This document shows, one piece after another, positions 21,774 through 35,539 of a stretch of 64,000 nt of DNA (within the stretch, counting starts at the first letter, position 1; every line of letters begins with the position of its first letter). The translations under genes were made by a program, and so were the position numbers. Under the pieces are notes generated by a model, which worked only from the letters and a program-made list of their open reading frames with translations, was not told the origin of the DNA and ran no database searches. The DNA is from Cerrena zonata (lineage: Eukaryota; Basidiomycota; Agaricomycetes; Polyporales; Cerrenaceae), in the NCBI GenBank assembly GCA_038087015.1, contig JASBNA010000002.1, positions 1 through 64,000 of the forward strand, written 5' to 3'.

Positions 21774-24647
21774 GATGAACGGGCGTTGTGCTGGCAGAAG
21801 CTCGATGGCTTCTTTCTCGATGTTCAGTCTGAGAAGAGTGATGCGCGCGAGATGGACGCATTCATCTATCACTAACCCTCGACGATCCTACTCACACAAG
21901 GAACCCCGATTGCCTTTCTCGTCCTTCGCTTGCCCGCCTTTGGCACACATCCCCGCTTGATTCTCCCTCTCGCGCCTATTCTTCCCGCACACGCGTGATG
22001 TCTCTCTGCTCCCTTCTGTTCGATATTATTCTGCCTCCTTTCGTTAGCTCCCTACTCGATAGCCCCAACTCGTCATATCACTCACCTTGCATTAACCCCT
22101 CCTTCTCAGCCTATGCCTGTCACCAACCACAATATTGGCTCTATCCATCACTCTCTTGCTTGGTGGCTGATACACATCCCAGTGACATACGTGAGACCCC
22201 GTATCAGTAATTCCATATCCAAAAACCCACCACTATCAGTCATCCGTGCCACACGCTAAAAAGCCTAGTATACGAACAAGTATCGACCCGATGTCAGAAC
22301 GATACTTCTTTCCTAAGCGAACACCTAATTCCAGGCCGTAGGCGTTCTCTTTCAGTTCTTTGTTATCACTTCCGCGGAGATCCTGCCTATATTGCATAAG
22401 AACGGTCAATTATCCATACGGCTACCAGTATTTCGAGGCTTGCATCAGATGGCCCTCCAGGATATGTAGTTCTTGACATAAATGTTCGCGTTGGACTATT
22501 AGCAAGACGTGTGTTTCATTTGGACGGCGAGTTCACCATCGGCGTCCAAGGTACCAGGGTACAACCTGTGAAATATTTGTATTTTCTTGTCCACTAGTTA
22601 GTGATCATGACATTTGCGCCACTGCGCCTGGGAGAGGCTGGAACAATACACAGGAACAACTATGAGGCGATTTCAATATCGTCCTGTTAGTTTCACCGAT
22701 GTCATTCTGCTTCACTGGCCAAGCAAAAGTCACTAGTGGGTAGGGCAGTGAAGCAAGCAACGCAGTCTGGGAACCCGTAACATTTTGACTCGGAATGCTA
22801 CAAACTTTAGGGATCCCGAACCAAGCTTAATGGAAAGGAGATCACAAGAGGGTCGCCACAGTTCTTCTCAGTGCTGAGAGAAGCCCGAGAAGCGCGACTC
22901 TCGATGATCAGAATGCGTCAGAAATCCTTGAAGTTTGGAGATCGGAAAGATATCGATGGGTCATGCGGGACCTTGTGTGTAGCGAAGCATTAGAATGCAG
23001 ATGCGCTGAGTGGTTTGAGGTAGTTCGCACCGTGGACCGTAGTAGAATGAGACAGGACGTCGACAATTGCAAAGAGTCGAGGACGACTGGACTCGTTCCA
23101 TCAAATTTACACCGTGGCTGTGCTGTGTATCTCCATAGTCCCTCGTTTGTCATTTTATCGAAACTCAGAGAATTGAAACGTGAAAAATACAATCTCATAA
23201 ACTGCAAAAAACCACGTATGCTAACACGGACAATACACAAATCAAAATCAAATCTGCCAAATCGAAAAAAAAACTCGTTCTACTCCTTCGTCTGCTCCGC
23301 AAATCATAACATTAAGCAAAACTGAGGCTCTTTCTGCCGCTTGAGATAGCAACGAGTCCGTTCCTTCGAGGGGTATTCGGCGACTACAGGTTTGTAGTTC
23401 CTGGTTCGGTCGAGTTGAGATTCGAGAATATCGGTCCAGGGGATCGAGGGGTTCATCCGGTGGTAAGATTAGTATTAAAAAGTCGAAAAAGTCGGATATA
23501 TCGCATATGTCCCAGCGCAGGGACACACACATAAAGCGACAGGATATCGAAGAGAAGGCCAAACAAAAAACACACATCGAGGACTCTGATGGTTTTCGTT
23601 TTTCGTTTTCTGCCTTTTCTCTCACATTGGTTTTTCATGTTGTCGACAAAACGCCATAGTCAAATCTTGAGTTTGAGGAGTTTATGGCGGATTGGGTAAA
23701 ACCGATGTGGGCGAGGGGTGTATATGGGACGAAGGATCGAGAAAGCGCGAATTGTTGTTGAGGGGTCGGACCCTGGGGATGATCGTAGGTAGGCTTGATC
23801 ATCGCGGAGTCCATTCGTGCCTATCAGAACAGGTCTACCTGATGTAGAACCTGGGGATTGGATCTGTGCTTCGTCTTTCGTCCCGTTGAAGAATCCCGGT
23901 TGGGAGGTGCCACCGTTGGGGATTGCTTCAATTTATCATTGAAGATAAAAGGTAAATAAATCTGTGAAAAAAACCACCGAGTGTTTCTTTGTTTCCGTAA
24001 ACGTCCTTTCTCGAACCTAAACGCGTAGGAAAGGTGCGTTGAAGATCCTGTGGTAGAACCTCGAGGGTAGAGATCGCGTATTGTAAGGCGGAGTAAAACC
24101 ATTCTGTTTCGCAAAATATATGCGTGGGGAAGCGTCGAAAGTGTTCGAAAGAGGTTCGAGGAGATGTGCGTTGGGTGTGTATTAGGTGTTATTGGTCTGT
24201 GGTTCGGCGGTTTGAGGTGGACAGGATTGTGGGACGCGTCTGTTTAGGTCCCTGGAGGGCGTATAGCGAGATAATGAGACGTCGAGACCATGGATACCAA
24301 GTAGAGCCGAAAGAGATGGAGCGTGGATAGCCTGAGGGGTATATGGGTATATGCATGCGAGGTATCTGAATGCAGGGTATCGAGATAGGAATGTGGGGTA
24401 TAGCTATATCCGAGGCGATGTCGATAGGTTCGACTAGTCGCGATTAGGGCCGAGACGCGATTTCCGAGAGAAAACTTGAGATGATCGCGAGATATCGATA
24501 TGTTGGTTTATTTGATTATTGGGGAGTCCAGAAACCCAAAAAAGAGGAAAGAAAGAAAGCCTCTGTTAAGACCATAGTTAATATGTAATCTTAAAATGAT
24601 GAAGAAAAATCGGAAACTCACCAAGAACAATGCCAATGGATAACACT
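21774..24647. other. Long intergenic region, no gene recognised
   Basis: About 2.9 kb. Open frames are short, lack domains and do not join by plausible introns. The part near 24,290-24,520 is rich in GATATCGA/GGGTATA-like short motifs and CGCGA words but forms no clear repeat unit. It probably includes the 5' flank of the disordered-protein gene and the 3' UTR of the membrane-protein gene to the right. Confidence 0.4.
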
Positions 24648-25850
24648 TCAGAAGTACCAACGTCCGTTGACGTTAACCCACTTAACACCACCGGCACCCA
24701 AGTCGGAGTCAGCCTTGGCCTCAGACTCGGACACAGTACCCCAGTCCTCCTCCTCTTCCTCCTCCTCATCGTAGTCATCGGCTTGCCACTCAGGCAAATA
24801 AGGAGAAAGGAACTTCTCATCAATGACGATAACTGACTCGTCAACGACACCGTCTACATCGTCTTCGCAAGTAATCCGAATGATAGGCGTTCCCACTGAA
24901 GGTTGGGAGTACATGGATGTATCGGTATCGGATAGTTGTGGAGTCGTAGGTGCACTTGAGGTAGGAGTACTACAAGTGGAGGTGGAAGGGGTGGAAGGGG
25001 TGGAGGAGGTGGGGGATACGAGGGTGACGTGAGGGATGTGTAAGGCGATTTCGGAACGGTGACGGTTGTTCTTGAGGTAGGTGTCAGCCCATTTGGGGTC
25101 TTGGGCTTCGATATCGGCTGGGTATGGGCTGGAGGGTTCCTTTGCCTTGAATAAGGACTTGAGTGTCTGTACATAAGACTATAGTTAGATATATGCGTCG
25201 ATAATACTCGAAGAAAGAGTGAAGTACCTTAGGGAACTCTCGAACCTTCATGAAAAAGCCTTTCTTCGATACTTGCGACTCGACATCGACAGATGAGATC
25301 GAAGCAATGTACCTAATCTTCTTGACCACGAACATGATAAGGAAGACGAGCCCGACGACGCCTAAGAGGGCGAGGGAAGCAATGACGGTGATGATAAGTG
25401 TCCAGTGGGCTTGAGCATCTTGAGTAGCCGATGAGGTATCGGGCATAGAAAGCAAGTCGTTGCCGTTGTTGTAGTTGAGGATGCGATAGGTGCCATTGCG
25501 AATGAAAATAGAAAACGAGTCGGGAAAAAAAGCGAAGACTTGAGGGGAGGAGTCGAGGGTGGTGGTGGGGTTGAAGAAAGAAGGGACTGAGGAGAGGAGG
25601 AGCTGACGACGGATACTTATGCTTAGGAGGCTCGGGAGGCTGGAGTGCCAGCCATTGTGAGGCTGACATTGGTGTTGTGTCCGCCCCGAGCATGAGAAGG
25701 ACATAGTTCCAATCGAAATGACTTCCGAAATGGTATTTCCTTTTTGAGATAACCAGATCAGACTCAAGTAGTTCGAAGCACAGGACTTGGAGGTTAGTAT
25801 AGTTTCTTGGGTATTGATGGCGTAATGCCTGGAGGTTTGATTGTTAGGTT
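24648..25850 (-). CDS. Single-pass membrane protein, C-terminal exons; 5' end unresolved
   Basis: Two exons are clear: about 25850-25228 and 25166-24648, joined in phase across intron 25167-25227. The upstream exon gives an ectodomain piece (SSPQVFAFFPDSFSIFIRNG, TYRILNYNNGNDLLSMPDTS), a membrane helix (WTLIITVIASLALLGVVGLV, FLIMFVV) and a basic KKIRY stop-transfer. The cytosolic tail has a Ser/Thr/Pro-rich stretch, then an acidic run (DDYDEEEEEEEDWGTVSESE), and ends VKWVNVNGRWYF. A good acceptor near 25,850 and open segments up to about 26,400 suggest more 5' exons, which I could not phase. The single-pass topology is well supported; the start is not. Confidence 0.6.
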
Positions 25851-26966
25851 TGAGGTATTTCTATAAAAGATGATACCTCGTGAGTTGGTTTTTCGGATGA
25901 CATAGGTCGGTCCATCTCGGTCTGTTCGGGCAGGACGATCAGCACGGATAGAGTGTACGATCATATGAAAAAGAGCCTTCGGAAGAAGGCCACAGGTAAA
26001 TCGGAGCAAACATGTCCTATAACCCTCCTTGGAGAAATGAAATACAAGGTAGATACATTACATGATAGATATGCGCTGATATGCGCCGACTCTCGGTATA
26101 CATGAGCATGATCATGGACTACTCGGCACGGCGTCATCTGAAACCTCGTATGTGAACATAATGCAATTTTTGCGCACATACCGCGGAAAGCTTGTTATTA
26201 ACCACATTCAATCCGCGGAAGTAGAGGGTGATGAGGTGGGCAACGCTCAACCTGAAACACGACATAGGACTTTCTCCCGACCCACCTGATGAAGATAGAC
26301 GAGATACACGGGGAACTCTATTGATACAATCAGTGCGTAACTTGGGACCATCATGTTGTTCGTAAAAGTAGGTTAAGGTGCAATGTTGACGGTGATAGTC
26401 AGAGACAAGAGTGAACAAACAGCTCGAGTGGTAAGCGATCTCGATCCGGTGATATCATGGGGAAACGGATTTGAAATCGCTTGACCCGCTCGCCTAGTAG
26501 CACTCAAGCAGTTACAGCACTGCACTTGTACTTATTCTTGATACCTGCTTTCTATTCACGGACCTGTGTAAACATTACTTGCTGTATACATAGAATTCTC
26601 TCGGTCAAATTGGAACCAGCTTCCACCTGTGGACCATACGCAGCTCACATAGTAGCCGAATCTCCCGAATATTGACCTCCTTCTCACCGTACGTGGACGT
26701 GTCTTCCAACTGGGGTTTATTCTCAACTCTTTGCTCTCACTTACATCACTAGAACCCCTTCTTCTTGACATTGACTTATACTCCATACCGAAAGCTCATT
26801 GGCAGAACACCACTCTCTTGGTCTACTCCACCTCCAGTCTAGAAGCACAACCTGCACACTCTCTTTCGTCACTTGACGAAGCCACCCTCTTGACTTTTCC
26901 CATATCTCATAAAGCAAGCATACAACGATAACGAATAACATATAACGTATCATATACGACGAAGTC
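25851..26966. other. Probable unresolved 5' exons (minus) plus RGP1 promoter
   Basis: On the minus strand a well-formed intron (gtatca, branch cctaac, ccag) ends near 25,850, and open segments such as DMFAPIYLWPSSEGSFSYD lie upstream, in keeping with further exons of the membrane-protein gene. The right end should contain the RGP1 promoter and 5' UTR. No independent gene is recognised. Confidence 0.35.
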
Positions 26967-29900
26967 ATGTCTACAACAGAAACCGTCATAGACGAATCCA
27001 TTCGAGTCGTTCTTCAACCCTCCCAGGCATCTTACTTTGCCGGTGAACCTTTCACCATCTCCATCACTCTCACCAACACACGAACACCGGAAGCTCCACA
27101 ACCACCTCGATCTGCTTCACACTCTAGTAGCACTATATTTCACCAACAGCACAAACGTAGTGCACATTCGATTAGCAGCGTCCCGCTTGCGAGACCGCCG
27201 ACTTCACCTGGGACGAAGACTGCCTTTCCTGCGCTTCCGAATAAGCAGGAGAAGAGTGGGAGTACGGTAGCTAGGAGAGGACTCATTGGGGTTGGGAAGG
27301 TATCTGGGAATACGGATGGGACAAGGGCTTCGAAAAGCTTGGATGATATTTCTGCAGAGGGTTCTGAACATCCTCAAGCTTCACGAAGACCTGCGTTGAC
27401 GAAATCATTGTCGGTGTCTATACCACCTGATGAAGTGCGCGAGCAGATCCAAATCCAAACTCAAGAGGACACGAGAGGGAAGTCCCCACTCCGAACAGTT
27501 CGTGATCAGGAAATTCGTCATTGTAAGTACCGGGCTGTGACCTATGACGTTTTAATTTCATTTCTGATTTATTGGGAATACAGCACCAACTTCACCGAGA
27601 ATATCTTCTCCCCTTGCTCGTGCTCATGCAGTACCTCTAAACCACCCTCATGCTCGTAAACATTCCGTTCTAGATGGCCAACTTCAACTTCAGGATTTCC
27701 GTCCCTCCGCCTTCCCTCTCTCCATTTAACCCTGCCCCTACTCCAAGCGCATCCACATCTACCTTCTCGCTCTCCCTAGATCCCATAGCCGAAATTAATG
27801 GAAGCCCCCTCCCTCCATTTACACCTTCGTTTCCCAGTCCTGTGCCCGAAACCTCAGTAGCAGACTTCCGGACAAGTCTGCCTAATGTGACAGTTACCGG
27901 CGCGACACCCAAGAAAGCAGCATACTCTTACCCTCCAAAACCATCAGGACAACCTGGACCTCCACGAAGACCTGCACATCTCGGATTAGGCCATGGACCA
28001 CCGCCGAGTTCCCTCCGAGGCCCTAAAGCCTCTTCGTCCACCTTCCTTCCTGTGAACTCGGAACTCATTCTTTATTCTTATGCACAACTTGTGGGTTCTC
28101 TGAGTATAACGCCTCTTCCTGGGTCTAACCCTACACCGGAACAAATGAGGGCACTTCAGACAGTTCGTACGAACCTGGTCAAGAAACAAGCTATAGGTGG
28201 TGGTAGTATGGATCTTACTAGCGCAGGAGGGAGTCTCTCTCCAACTCCGTCTGGTCGTTCAGTTTCCTCGTCGGGAAGACGACATGGAAGATCCAATTCC
28301 CTTACGGGAAGCGTATTCTCTCTGTTATCTTCTTCCACATCCGCACCTACCGTTACCTCAACCTCACAATCATGGACTCCCGGTCATAAAGCCCGAACAC
28401 CTAGTATGTTTTCTGGGTTATTTTCGGCATCGTCAACATCTTTGTCTTCTCCTGGACTGGAAAATGGTGCTGGCACCGGGGTTGGACTAGGCTTGACGGT
28501 GGATGAAGAGACGATTGACCCTGACGTGCCTTTGCCGACTTTTGAAGTTCAGCCCGCGATGTTGGCTGTTGATTTGAGTTTGGGTCCAGGCGAGTCACGT
28601 AGCTGTGAGTAAGTTCTCCTCAAAAGTAACCTTTTCTCCATACTTCATCCATCGTTCCCTATCGTATACTAAATGCGACTTCTACTCCTCTGCTTATAGA
28701 TACATATACTATTACCCTCCCCGAAAACCTTCCTCCGACTTTCCGAGGTCGCGCCCTGAAGCTGTCATACCAATTCATCTTGGGGATCTGTCGAGCCGCT
28801 TCAGCTCCCTCGTCAACAACCAGTGGGAACAGTCGGAGTCGGGTGATGAAGGTCCCAATACGAGTATACAACCATGTATTCGGTAAGTCCCTTTCCAGCT
28901 TTCTTTGTTTCCTTTTTCTCTTTCGTGCCTATTGCTTCATTCACCGACTTCACGGATGTTCTTAATACCTATTCTTCTCACGTCTTTACTGCTGTTTCCT
29001 TGTTTGATTAAATTGAGTGGACTGATTGAATGTTTGAATTGAATTAGTGGGAAGACCGCCGTCTCCGTATGACTTGCTTTGGCCGGTGGAGTCTCGGAAG
29101 CAAAGGCATTTACAGTCTGCTGCGAAGGTAGTTGAACAATATCCGGGTGGATTACAGAGACAGGCACTTGTGTCTGTTCCGAATGGGAAGCCTCCAGGTA
29201 CGCCTCAAAACATCTGAATTATTTACTTATATTTATTCTATTTTTCACTAGAACCGACGACTGAAGGCACGACGTACCATGATCTTCAAGCATACGCTCG
29301 TACCCTGCTAGCGTCTGCAACAGCATCTAAAGCACGTTCGTCAAATGGAATACCAGATCACATTGCTTTTCATGCGGGAGAAGCTCAAGGTCACGAAACG
29401 GAAGGGGTATCTGGATGTCGAGAGGCCGTCGAGATCTTGACCAGGAATCCTAAAAAGCGTGAGTACCTTCACGATTGAACTCTTTTCTTTTACGTCCACC
29501 CTTCATTCATGTGCCCCTTTCGGGAGATTGGGGGGCAGATACATCCGTAAGCAGGATTGTGTGGCGTCATGGAGGACGTTTACGTGTCGATTTAGCCCGA
29601 TCGACGCTGCAAAAGACCCTGTCCGATTGACTTTCTAATTTGCATAAATCCTTGTTCTCGATAATCTTGACGCTAATGCAAATTCCTGATTAGTGTCGTA
29701 TGACGTCAATAAAGACGGAGTGAAAGTCGCGGTGTTGACTTTTACGAAGAGTGCGTATAGGTTGGGTGAACCTGTGTTTGGCGTTGTCGAGCTGAATGAA
29801 CGGACGAGTCGGGCTCGTGTTCTCAAGGTCCGTCCCATTAACATTCACAAGGAGTCAGAAAACAATAACGTTAATGAAATATGACTCCATAGCTTTCGGC

Positions 29901-30588
29901 GCTGTTGGAGGCGCACGAATCTCTACCAGGGTGTATCGCACCATCCAATAACTCTCGACATCTACGCAGGGTTCATGCGGAACATCATTCTTCGTTCATG
30001 ACATCAACCCTTCGAACTACCTTTTCCCTGGACATTCCTTCAGATGGAAGTCCGGCCTTCCAAGTGGATGTCAAAGGGTCAAGCATCTTTCCGGCTTCGA
30101 GGTCAAGCAACAACCCTGGTGGGCTTGAATGGAAAGTCCGGTTATGTTTGCTTGTATCTGTCGGTTCGTCGACGAGTCGGACAGATGGGAATGGTGTTCG
30201 GCTGAAAAATCTCGTTAATGATGGTGCGAATGGAGAATGGGGTTCGTCTTGGAAGGCCTCGAATACCATTGCACCGATGGAACGACCCGACTTGGAAGCT
30301 GCTGCTAATGGGAATGGGAAAGATGACCCACCGACACCGAGTACGGCACGGTCGTGGATGTCATTTTTCACCACGAACTTACTGGGAGCGTCGGATATTG
30401 GATATCATGATGGGGATGAGGATATTGATGAGGAAGAAGAGGAAGCAAAGCGGGTAAGAGAGGACGCGTATGGGGGCGAGGAGGAGTGGAAAGAGTTGAG
30501 GGTGGAGATGGTCGAGTGTGAGGTGCCTATCAAGGTATGGCCGGGTAATACGGCGTTCAAGGCGACAGAGGTGGTGTTTGAGGTATGA
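26967..30588 (+). CDS. RGP1: RGP1, subunit of the Ric1-Rgp1 guanine nucleotide exchange factor
   Basis: Ric1-Rgp1 activates the Golgi GTPase Ypt6/Rab6 for retrograde traffic. The model has 967 residues from eight exons (26967-27522, 27584-27630, 27674-28604, 28700-28882, 29048-29197, 29252-29458, 29694-29827, 29893-30588); all phases agree. It starts with an arrestin-like strand block (IRVVLQPSQASYFAGEPFTI). A long disordered Ser/Pro linker follows. Then come the family blocks SELILYSYAQLVGSL and YTYTITLPENLPPTFRGRAL leading into KLSYQFILGICRA, RPPSPYDLLWPVESRK, LSYDVNKDGVKVAVLTFTKS, and the C-terminal CEVPIKVWPGNTAFKATEVV. An acidic insert (DEDIDEEEEEAKR) precedes the end. The 43-nt intron 27631-27673 is the least certain splice. 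Confidence 0.88.
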
Positions 30589-31266
30589 AGGAGGGATATA
30601 CATTTTATTATTATTTCATTTTCGAACATGAATAACACCGGCGGTTGCTATTTGGGAGATTAGAATTTGAATTGAATGCGAGAGGCTCGACGGCTCCGCG
30701 TTGAGCTAGTTGTGTCTGGGACTGAATTGTGTGAGAGCGGGTTGAGGTCGTGTGCTATGATGGACTGAGTGTATTTTGCCTTGTGACACAGGGGCAAGTG
30801 CCGAGGAGAGAGAGTCACCTGAGCAGGCAACGTGAGCCTAGGCAGTGTCTAACATCCTACTTACACCCTCCGTTTATACACCCATCATGTTCCTTCCCTG
30901 ATTCCCCAACTCTCTTCATACCTTTCTCTTAGATCATTCACGACCGCCATAGATCACCCTGTATCGCGTCGGGCTCCCTAGACTCTGTATACTCGTTTAG
31001 ATCTCTTGCAAACCACCGATTTATTCACGCTTTGTAAGTTTCCCTTTCCGACATACGCATCCCCGCCCTCATTTGCCAGTCCATAGACAATCACGACCTA
31101 GAGGTCTCGGCGCCCACACTATTCTCTGTGCTTTCGTTGAGTCGCTTTACCCCGCGCAATTCCCGATTCCCGCTCCCCGCACAGTCCCTACATTACTCCC
31201 ATCCTGGCCACTCTTCACGCTTACCCCCAGCTGTACACCCTCGGTGTGTCCTCCCTTTCAAGCACC
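30589..31266. other. Intergenic, 5' flank of the PSP1-domain gene
   Basis: 678 bp between RGP1 and the next ATG. Pyrimidine-rich CT tracts before 31,267 are typical of fungal promoters and 5' leaders. No gene is recognised. Confidence 0.45.
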
Positions 31267-33514
31267 ATGCATCCCTCTCACACTCAATACACCGACGATT
31301 CCGATCGCACCAACCGCTTCCTAACCTCGCACGGCTCAGAGACTCCCACTTCCCTCTCCCTTCGCGAACGTGCTGCAAGCCAGCCCCCTCATTCTCATTC
31401 GTCTAATCAAGCCTTTCTTGCGTCTTCTCCCCATCAAGCTTCTCTCAGAACAAACTCATCAGGAGGTCCCCCTGGATGGCCCAGAATATCTTCTGCTCTA
31501 AACCCAAATTCCCTACAGGGGTCTCTCCCTCAGTCCGTACCCACACGCAGCGCTTCTTTCTCAACTACCTCTCCCAACGCTCAGACTCTCTTCGCCTCCG
31601 CAATGCGTGACCGTACTTTCCCCTCGACCTTCGAAGATGATGAATCTGAAGTTTCCGACCACCAGGATCCCTATGATGATCGATACGGTAGTCCGTCCAA
31701 CGCTATGTTCCGGGGCCGTTCCATTGCTGTTGACCTGACCCGCAGCAGGTCTCAATCCATCGCAACTACCCGACCCGGTATGCAGATGGGTGGTGCGCCG
31801 AACACCTTCTGGAACGAAACAGCGCTGTCTGCCAACGCTCCCAATCTCCCAGGCCGTTATGGGGAACTTAAACCTCCTGGTGCTAGTCGTTATGGCTCTT
31901 TAGGTCCACTTGGCCGATCACCTTCCAACGGATACACCGGCTCCTTTACCGATCATTCGAACATGAGCCCCTTTGTGAGAGACGTGGGCCAGATCCTTCT
32001 AGATGACAGTTCTGCATTCAAAGAACTTTGGGTCGGTGCCAATACTTTAAGAGAAGAACATGGTGGGGGGAGTGGCACCACAAGTAGGCGACATAGTGTC
32101 AGTGTCATTCAGCCCCGTGCTAGGCCCAGTGTTGTTGGCTTCAACGCCCCCGAATCTGACGTCCACGAAGAGTTCTCCCGACCACATATGTACCATTCGT
32201 CGTCTTTCGCGGCAAGCGGTGGTGCGGGTGGGTTGTTGCTTACTGATGACGACCTCGCAAGCGACCTAAGCATGCTTAACCTCAACTTGGAAGACCGTCA
32301 ACGGGCATCATCCTCTTACGTCCAACCTCCTAGTCAACCGTCTTCTCTCCCCACATACGCTCCCCTCCCACGCAGTCCACCTTCGGCTGATCGCGTCTCG
32401 CCTTACCAAGCTCTCCATCTGAACATCCCTGGTGGAAGTTCCTACGCATCACGTCAAGCACTTGGGTCTCCAAGTGATAGCGGCATCTCCAATGGCAGTC
32501 CATCACGAAATCAGTTCGAGTCCGAGTTCCTTACGCGTGAAGCTGCCGCCGTAGCTGCTGGTCGAGGCCTTACGGCTCGTTTCGTACCCGGTCATGGTAT
32601 TCAGCATATCCCCGAGGCTAGCATCCTCCATTCTCCTATCGCCACCGTCGGCATGCGACCTCATTATGCTCAACAACCCCATTCACCTCAGATTCAACGT
32701 CGACCTTCTGATGCAACCAAACCGCTCAGTGAGCTTGGTAAAGGCGTCCCCTTGCACGCAGTCCCTACCAGTTGGCCCCTTTACATCGTTGAATTCAAAG
32801 CCGGTCGTACGGATTTGTTTTATTGTCAAGATCTTACTCAGGATATCCGTGCAGGGGACCTGGTGATTGTCGAAGCCGATCGAGGAAAGGATTTGGGTAA
32901 AGTGGTTAACGACACGATTACCCTGGCGGAAGTGGAAGCATTCCAAAAGCAGCAAAAATTGATGAACGTCGCCGATGCCCATGGCTCGGGGGGACCTACT
33001 AGTCCGACGGGAGTGGCTTCTGGAGGAGTGAAGGATATCAATCCGAAGATGATTTATGGGAAGGCTTCGGCGCAAGATACCCAGTGAGTGGAACCTATGT
33101 CTATGTGTTATGTTCTGTATGTTGAACGTAACTCCCTTCTCTCCTCTAGGGGCTTGACCGTGAAGCTGCAAGACGAGGCAAAGGCTCTCGAGCTTTGTCG
33201 GTCTAAGGTCCGACAAAGGAAGTTGCCCATGGAAGTCATTGACGCCGAATATCAGTGGTACGTCATTATCTTGATTGTGGTAGTGGTTGATATGAACTGA
33301 AGTTCATTGTAGGGATCGTCGGAAGCTGACCTTCTACTTCGTGGCCGAGAAGCGTATCGACTTTAGGGAACTCGTTCGGGAGTTGTTTAGGTGTGTATCG
33401 ATCGTCTATCTATGAGTTCTGTTCTGACTTGCTCACGATATGTGTAGGTTATATAAGACGAGAATCTGGATGGCGTCGCTTGGTGGCGCGATTCCAAGTG
33501 GCGGTGAGATGTAA
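31267..33514 (+). CDS. PSP1 C-terminal domain protein
   Basis: 689 residues from four exons (31267-33083, 33150-33257, 33313-33390, 33448-33514). The first ATG in the long frame is 31267 (MHPSHTQYTDDSDRTNRFL). The N-terminal 480 residues are disordered and Ser/Pro/Gly-rich. The C-terminal 190 residues form the PSP1 domain, shared with yeast Psp1 and bacterial YaaT: YIVEFKAGRTDLFYC, GDLVIVEADRGKDLGKVVND, LELCRSKVRQRKLPMEVIDA, RRKLTFYFVAEKRIDFRELV, and a final LYKTRIWMASLGG. Yeast PSP1 is a high-copy suppressor of DNA polymerase alpha mutants; its molecular role is not settled. Several SP-rich sites in the N-terminal part suggest phosphorylation (inference). Confidence 0.85.
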
Positions 33515-34904
33515 AAAAGATGTATTATCATGTTTGTATGTCCCTCCGTCCTGTAACCTCGATTCACGCATCATTATCTCATATTGTTTCTCACAGATGA
33601 TTTATACCACTATCGTTTCTCTTTGTACAATAGGTCAGATCACGGATATCACTCCGTCTCTCGAATGTCCCGCAAAAAGCTGCTTTCTTAATGGACCTCT
33701 CTCAATCCCGTCTCTGTGCTATGTATGCTCTTGTTCTGTTTGCGCCTCACCCATGTTCGCCTCTCATGTCCTTGAGCCCGTACCATTGTACAACACACAC
33801 CCAACATCCCCGCCTCACATACTATCCTCAATCTGATCCAATGTTTTTCTGTGTTTTATATATCATAATTCTTCCTCTCCCCTTCTTCATTGTGTCATCA
33901 TGCTTTGTGTGTGCGCTTTTTACACTTCTGTATAGGGCTTCCGATGGACGTCAACCTTGGAATAGTTGTCTTCGGACTTGTTGCTTCATCACTCTTAACT
34001 TTTTTTGAGTACTTCAGTAAATCCTAAAGAATGGTTGACCTCTCTCTGATGATGTACTAATAGGAACTCTTGTTATGTTCTTTGTACTATAGGTGGTTGT
34101 ATTTGGATACAAATGCATATACCAGATTCACCTTTTCAGTATTTGCATATGTATAAGTTGGTTGTTGAAATGTAGGTATGTTTATTAGAACTATTGATAA
34201 TGAATGTGGTTTCATCTCAGAGTATTGTCAGATGTCAATGAATGCCTTTCTGTAGGATTTAGAGCAAGTTCATAATAGAAAACCAGCACCTAGGTTTACA
34301 TCTAGAGATGATTGTAAATTCTATTCCCTCACTGCATGAGCAAGAGATTTTTAGATAGTCAGCTATTGGATCATTTCCCACAGTATTGTGACATACCAGA
34401 GAACATATATATCCTCTTTTCATCGCCTTCTGGCCTATCTTAGTCTACAGGTTTTAAATATATGAAGCCCCTAAACACACAGTAGTTATTACTACTGTCA
34501 AAACCCACGGTATCCCCTATGATGGACTTTAATTTGCCTAAATACATGCTTTTCCCCTACAAAATATCATATGTAGTGTGAGATACCATCTAAAATATGA
34601 TATGGACACCTACAGATGCATTGTGGGAATAGAAACACCCAATATCTCACAATCAAGGATGACATAAAGGGATAATGTGCTCAAAACATAGTGTTCATTG
34701 TCCCTCTCAGATCCAGGATTGCTGATTTTGCATCTGAAATGGTGTTTACAACTAGGTTTACAACTAGGAGATGGGGGGTATGTAAGGTGGTAGATCTTGG
34801 ACACCTTCCTCATCAGGAAGGTAGTGTAGAACTATACAGTACATGTGGTGAGTTACCTTATAAGGCAGTCCACTGCCAATGGACCAGTAGCTTAACATCA
34901 CTGT
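33515..34904. other. Transition from gene-rich DNA to AT-rich, CpG-poor DNA
   Basis: The first 500 bp look like an ordinary 3' flank. From about 34,000 CpG becomes rare (isolated cases near 34,423 and 34,508) and AT content rises. A short direct repeat (ACAACTAGG with TTT between copies) sits near 34,747-34,769. No gene is recognised. Confidence 0.5.
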
Positions 34905-35375
34905 ATCGGAATAGTCACTAGGACGTTTCGCCGGATTACAGAGTGTCAACTAGGAAGTCCTAGAAGACGAGTAAAGAAAGAGAGGTTAAGATGGTGGACT
35001 AAACCGAAGTCAAGTCCTAGTCGGAGGAGTAGGGAATCACACGGAGATCGGAGGTATGAGGACGAATCAAAGTCAAGTTTCATACTAAGGAAATACAGCG
35101 AGTGAGACGAGTATTTATACTACGAGACTCCTACAAGGAATAGAGGACTTAGAGAAAATACGAAGGGGAGTGATGTGCGAATGGTGTGATAGGGATAGGG
35201 TCGGAGTCATAGGACATGTGGAAAGGTACGGGAGGAAAGAATACGAGGTAATTAAACAAGAGATAAATGAGAAAGATATTACGGGGCTGATGATCGGAGG
35301 CCTATCGGCGATGTCGGGAAGGGAAGATGCGTGGTAAGGAACTATCTAAAAGAATCAGCTACGATAAGAGGCCAT
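34905..35375. other. CpG-retaining island inside the decayed region, possible solo LTR or recent insert
   Basis: About 470 bp with dozens of CpG dinucleotides, between flanks with almost none. It is purine-rich on the plus strand and has a TATA-like TATTTATA (35,113-35,120), which reads TATAAATA on the minus strand, as in a minus-strand LTR promoter. No coding frame is seen. I could not define TG..CA ends or a target duplication, and it does not resemble the LTR at 44,960, so its class is open. Confidence 0.35.
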
Positions 35376-35539
35376 GGATCAGATAAAGGCAAAAGGGTAA
35401 AAGGATCATACTGTCTATATAGACCATATCTGACATGGAGTGCCCATATAATAACTAAGTAAAATCTTACACTTTTTTTTACATCTTCAGCAATATAGAC
35501 AATATTTCATTCTTATGCCTACTTTAATACAGAAAAAGC

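Noticed and set aside
27631..27673. Reading on in frame here (LNHPHARKHSVLDGQ) instead of splicing in RGP1
   Set aside because: The frame stops shortly after (TAA near 27,730), while splicing this 43-nt intron restores a fully consistent 967-residue model; noted as the weakest junction.
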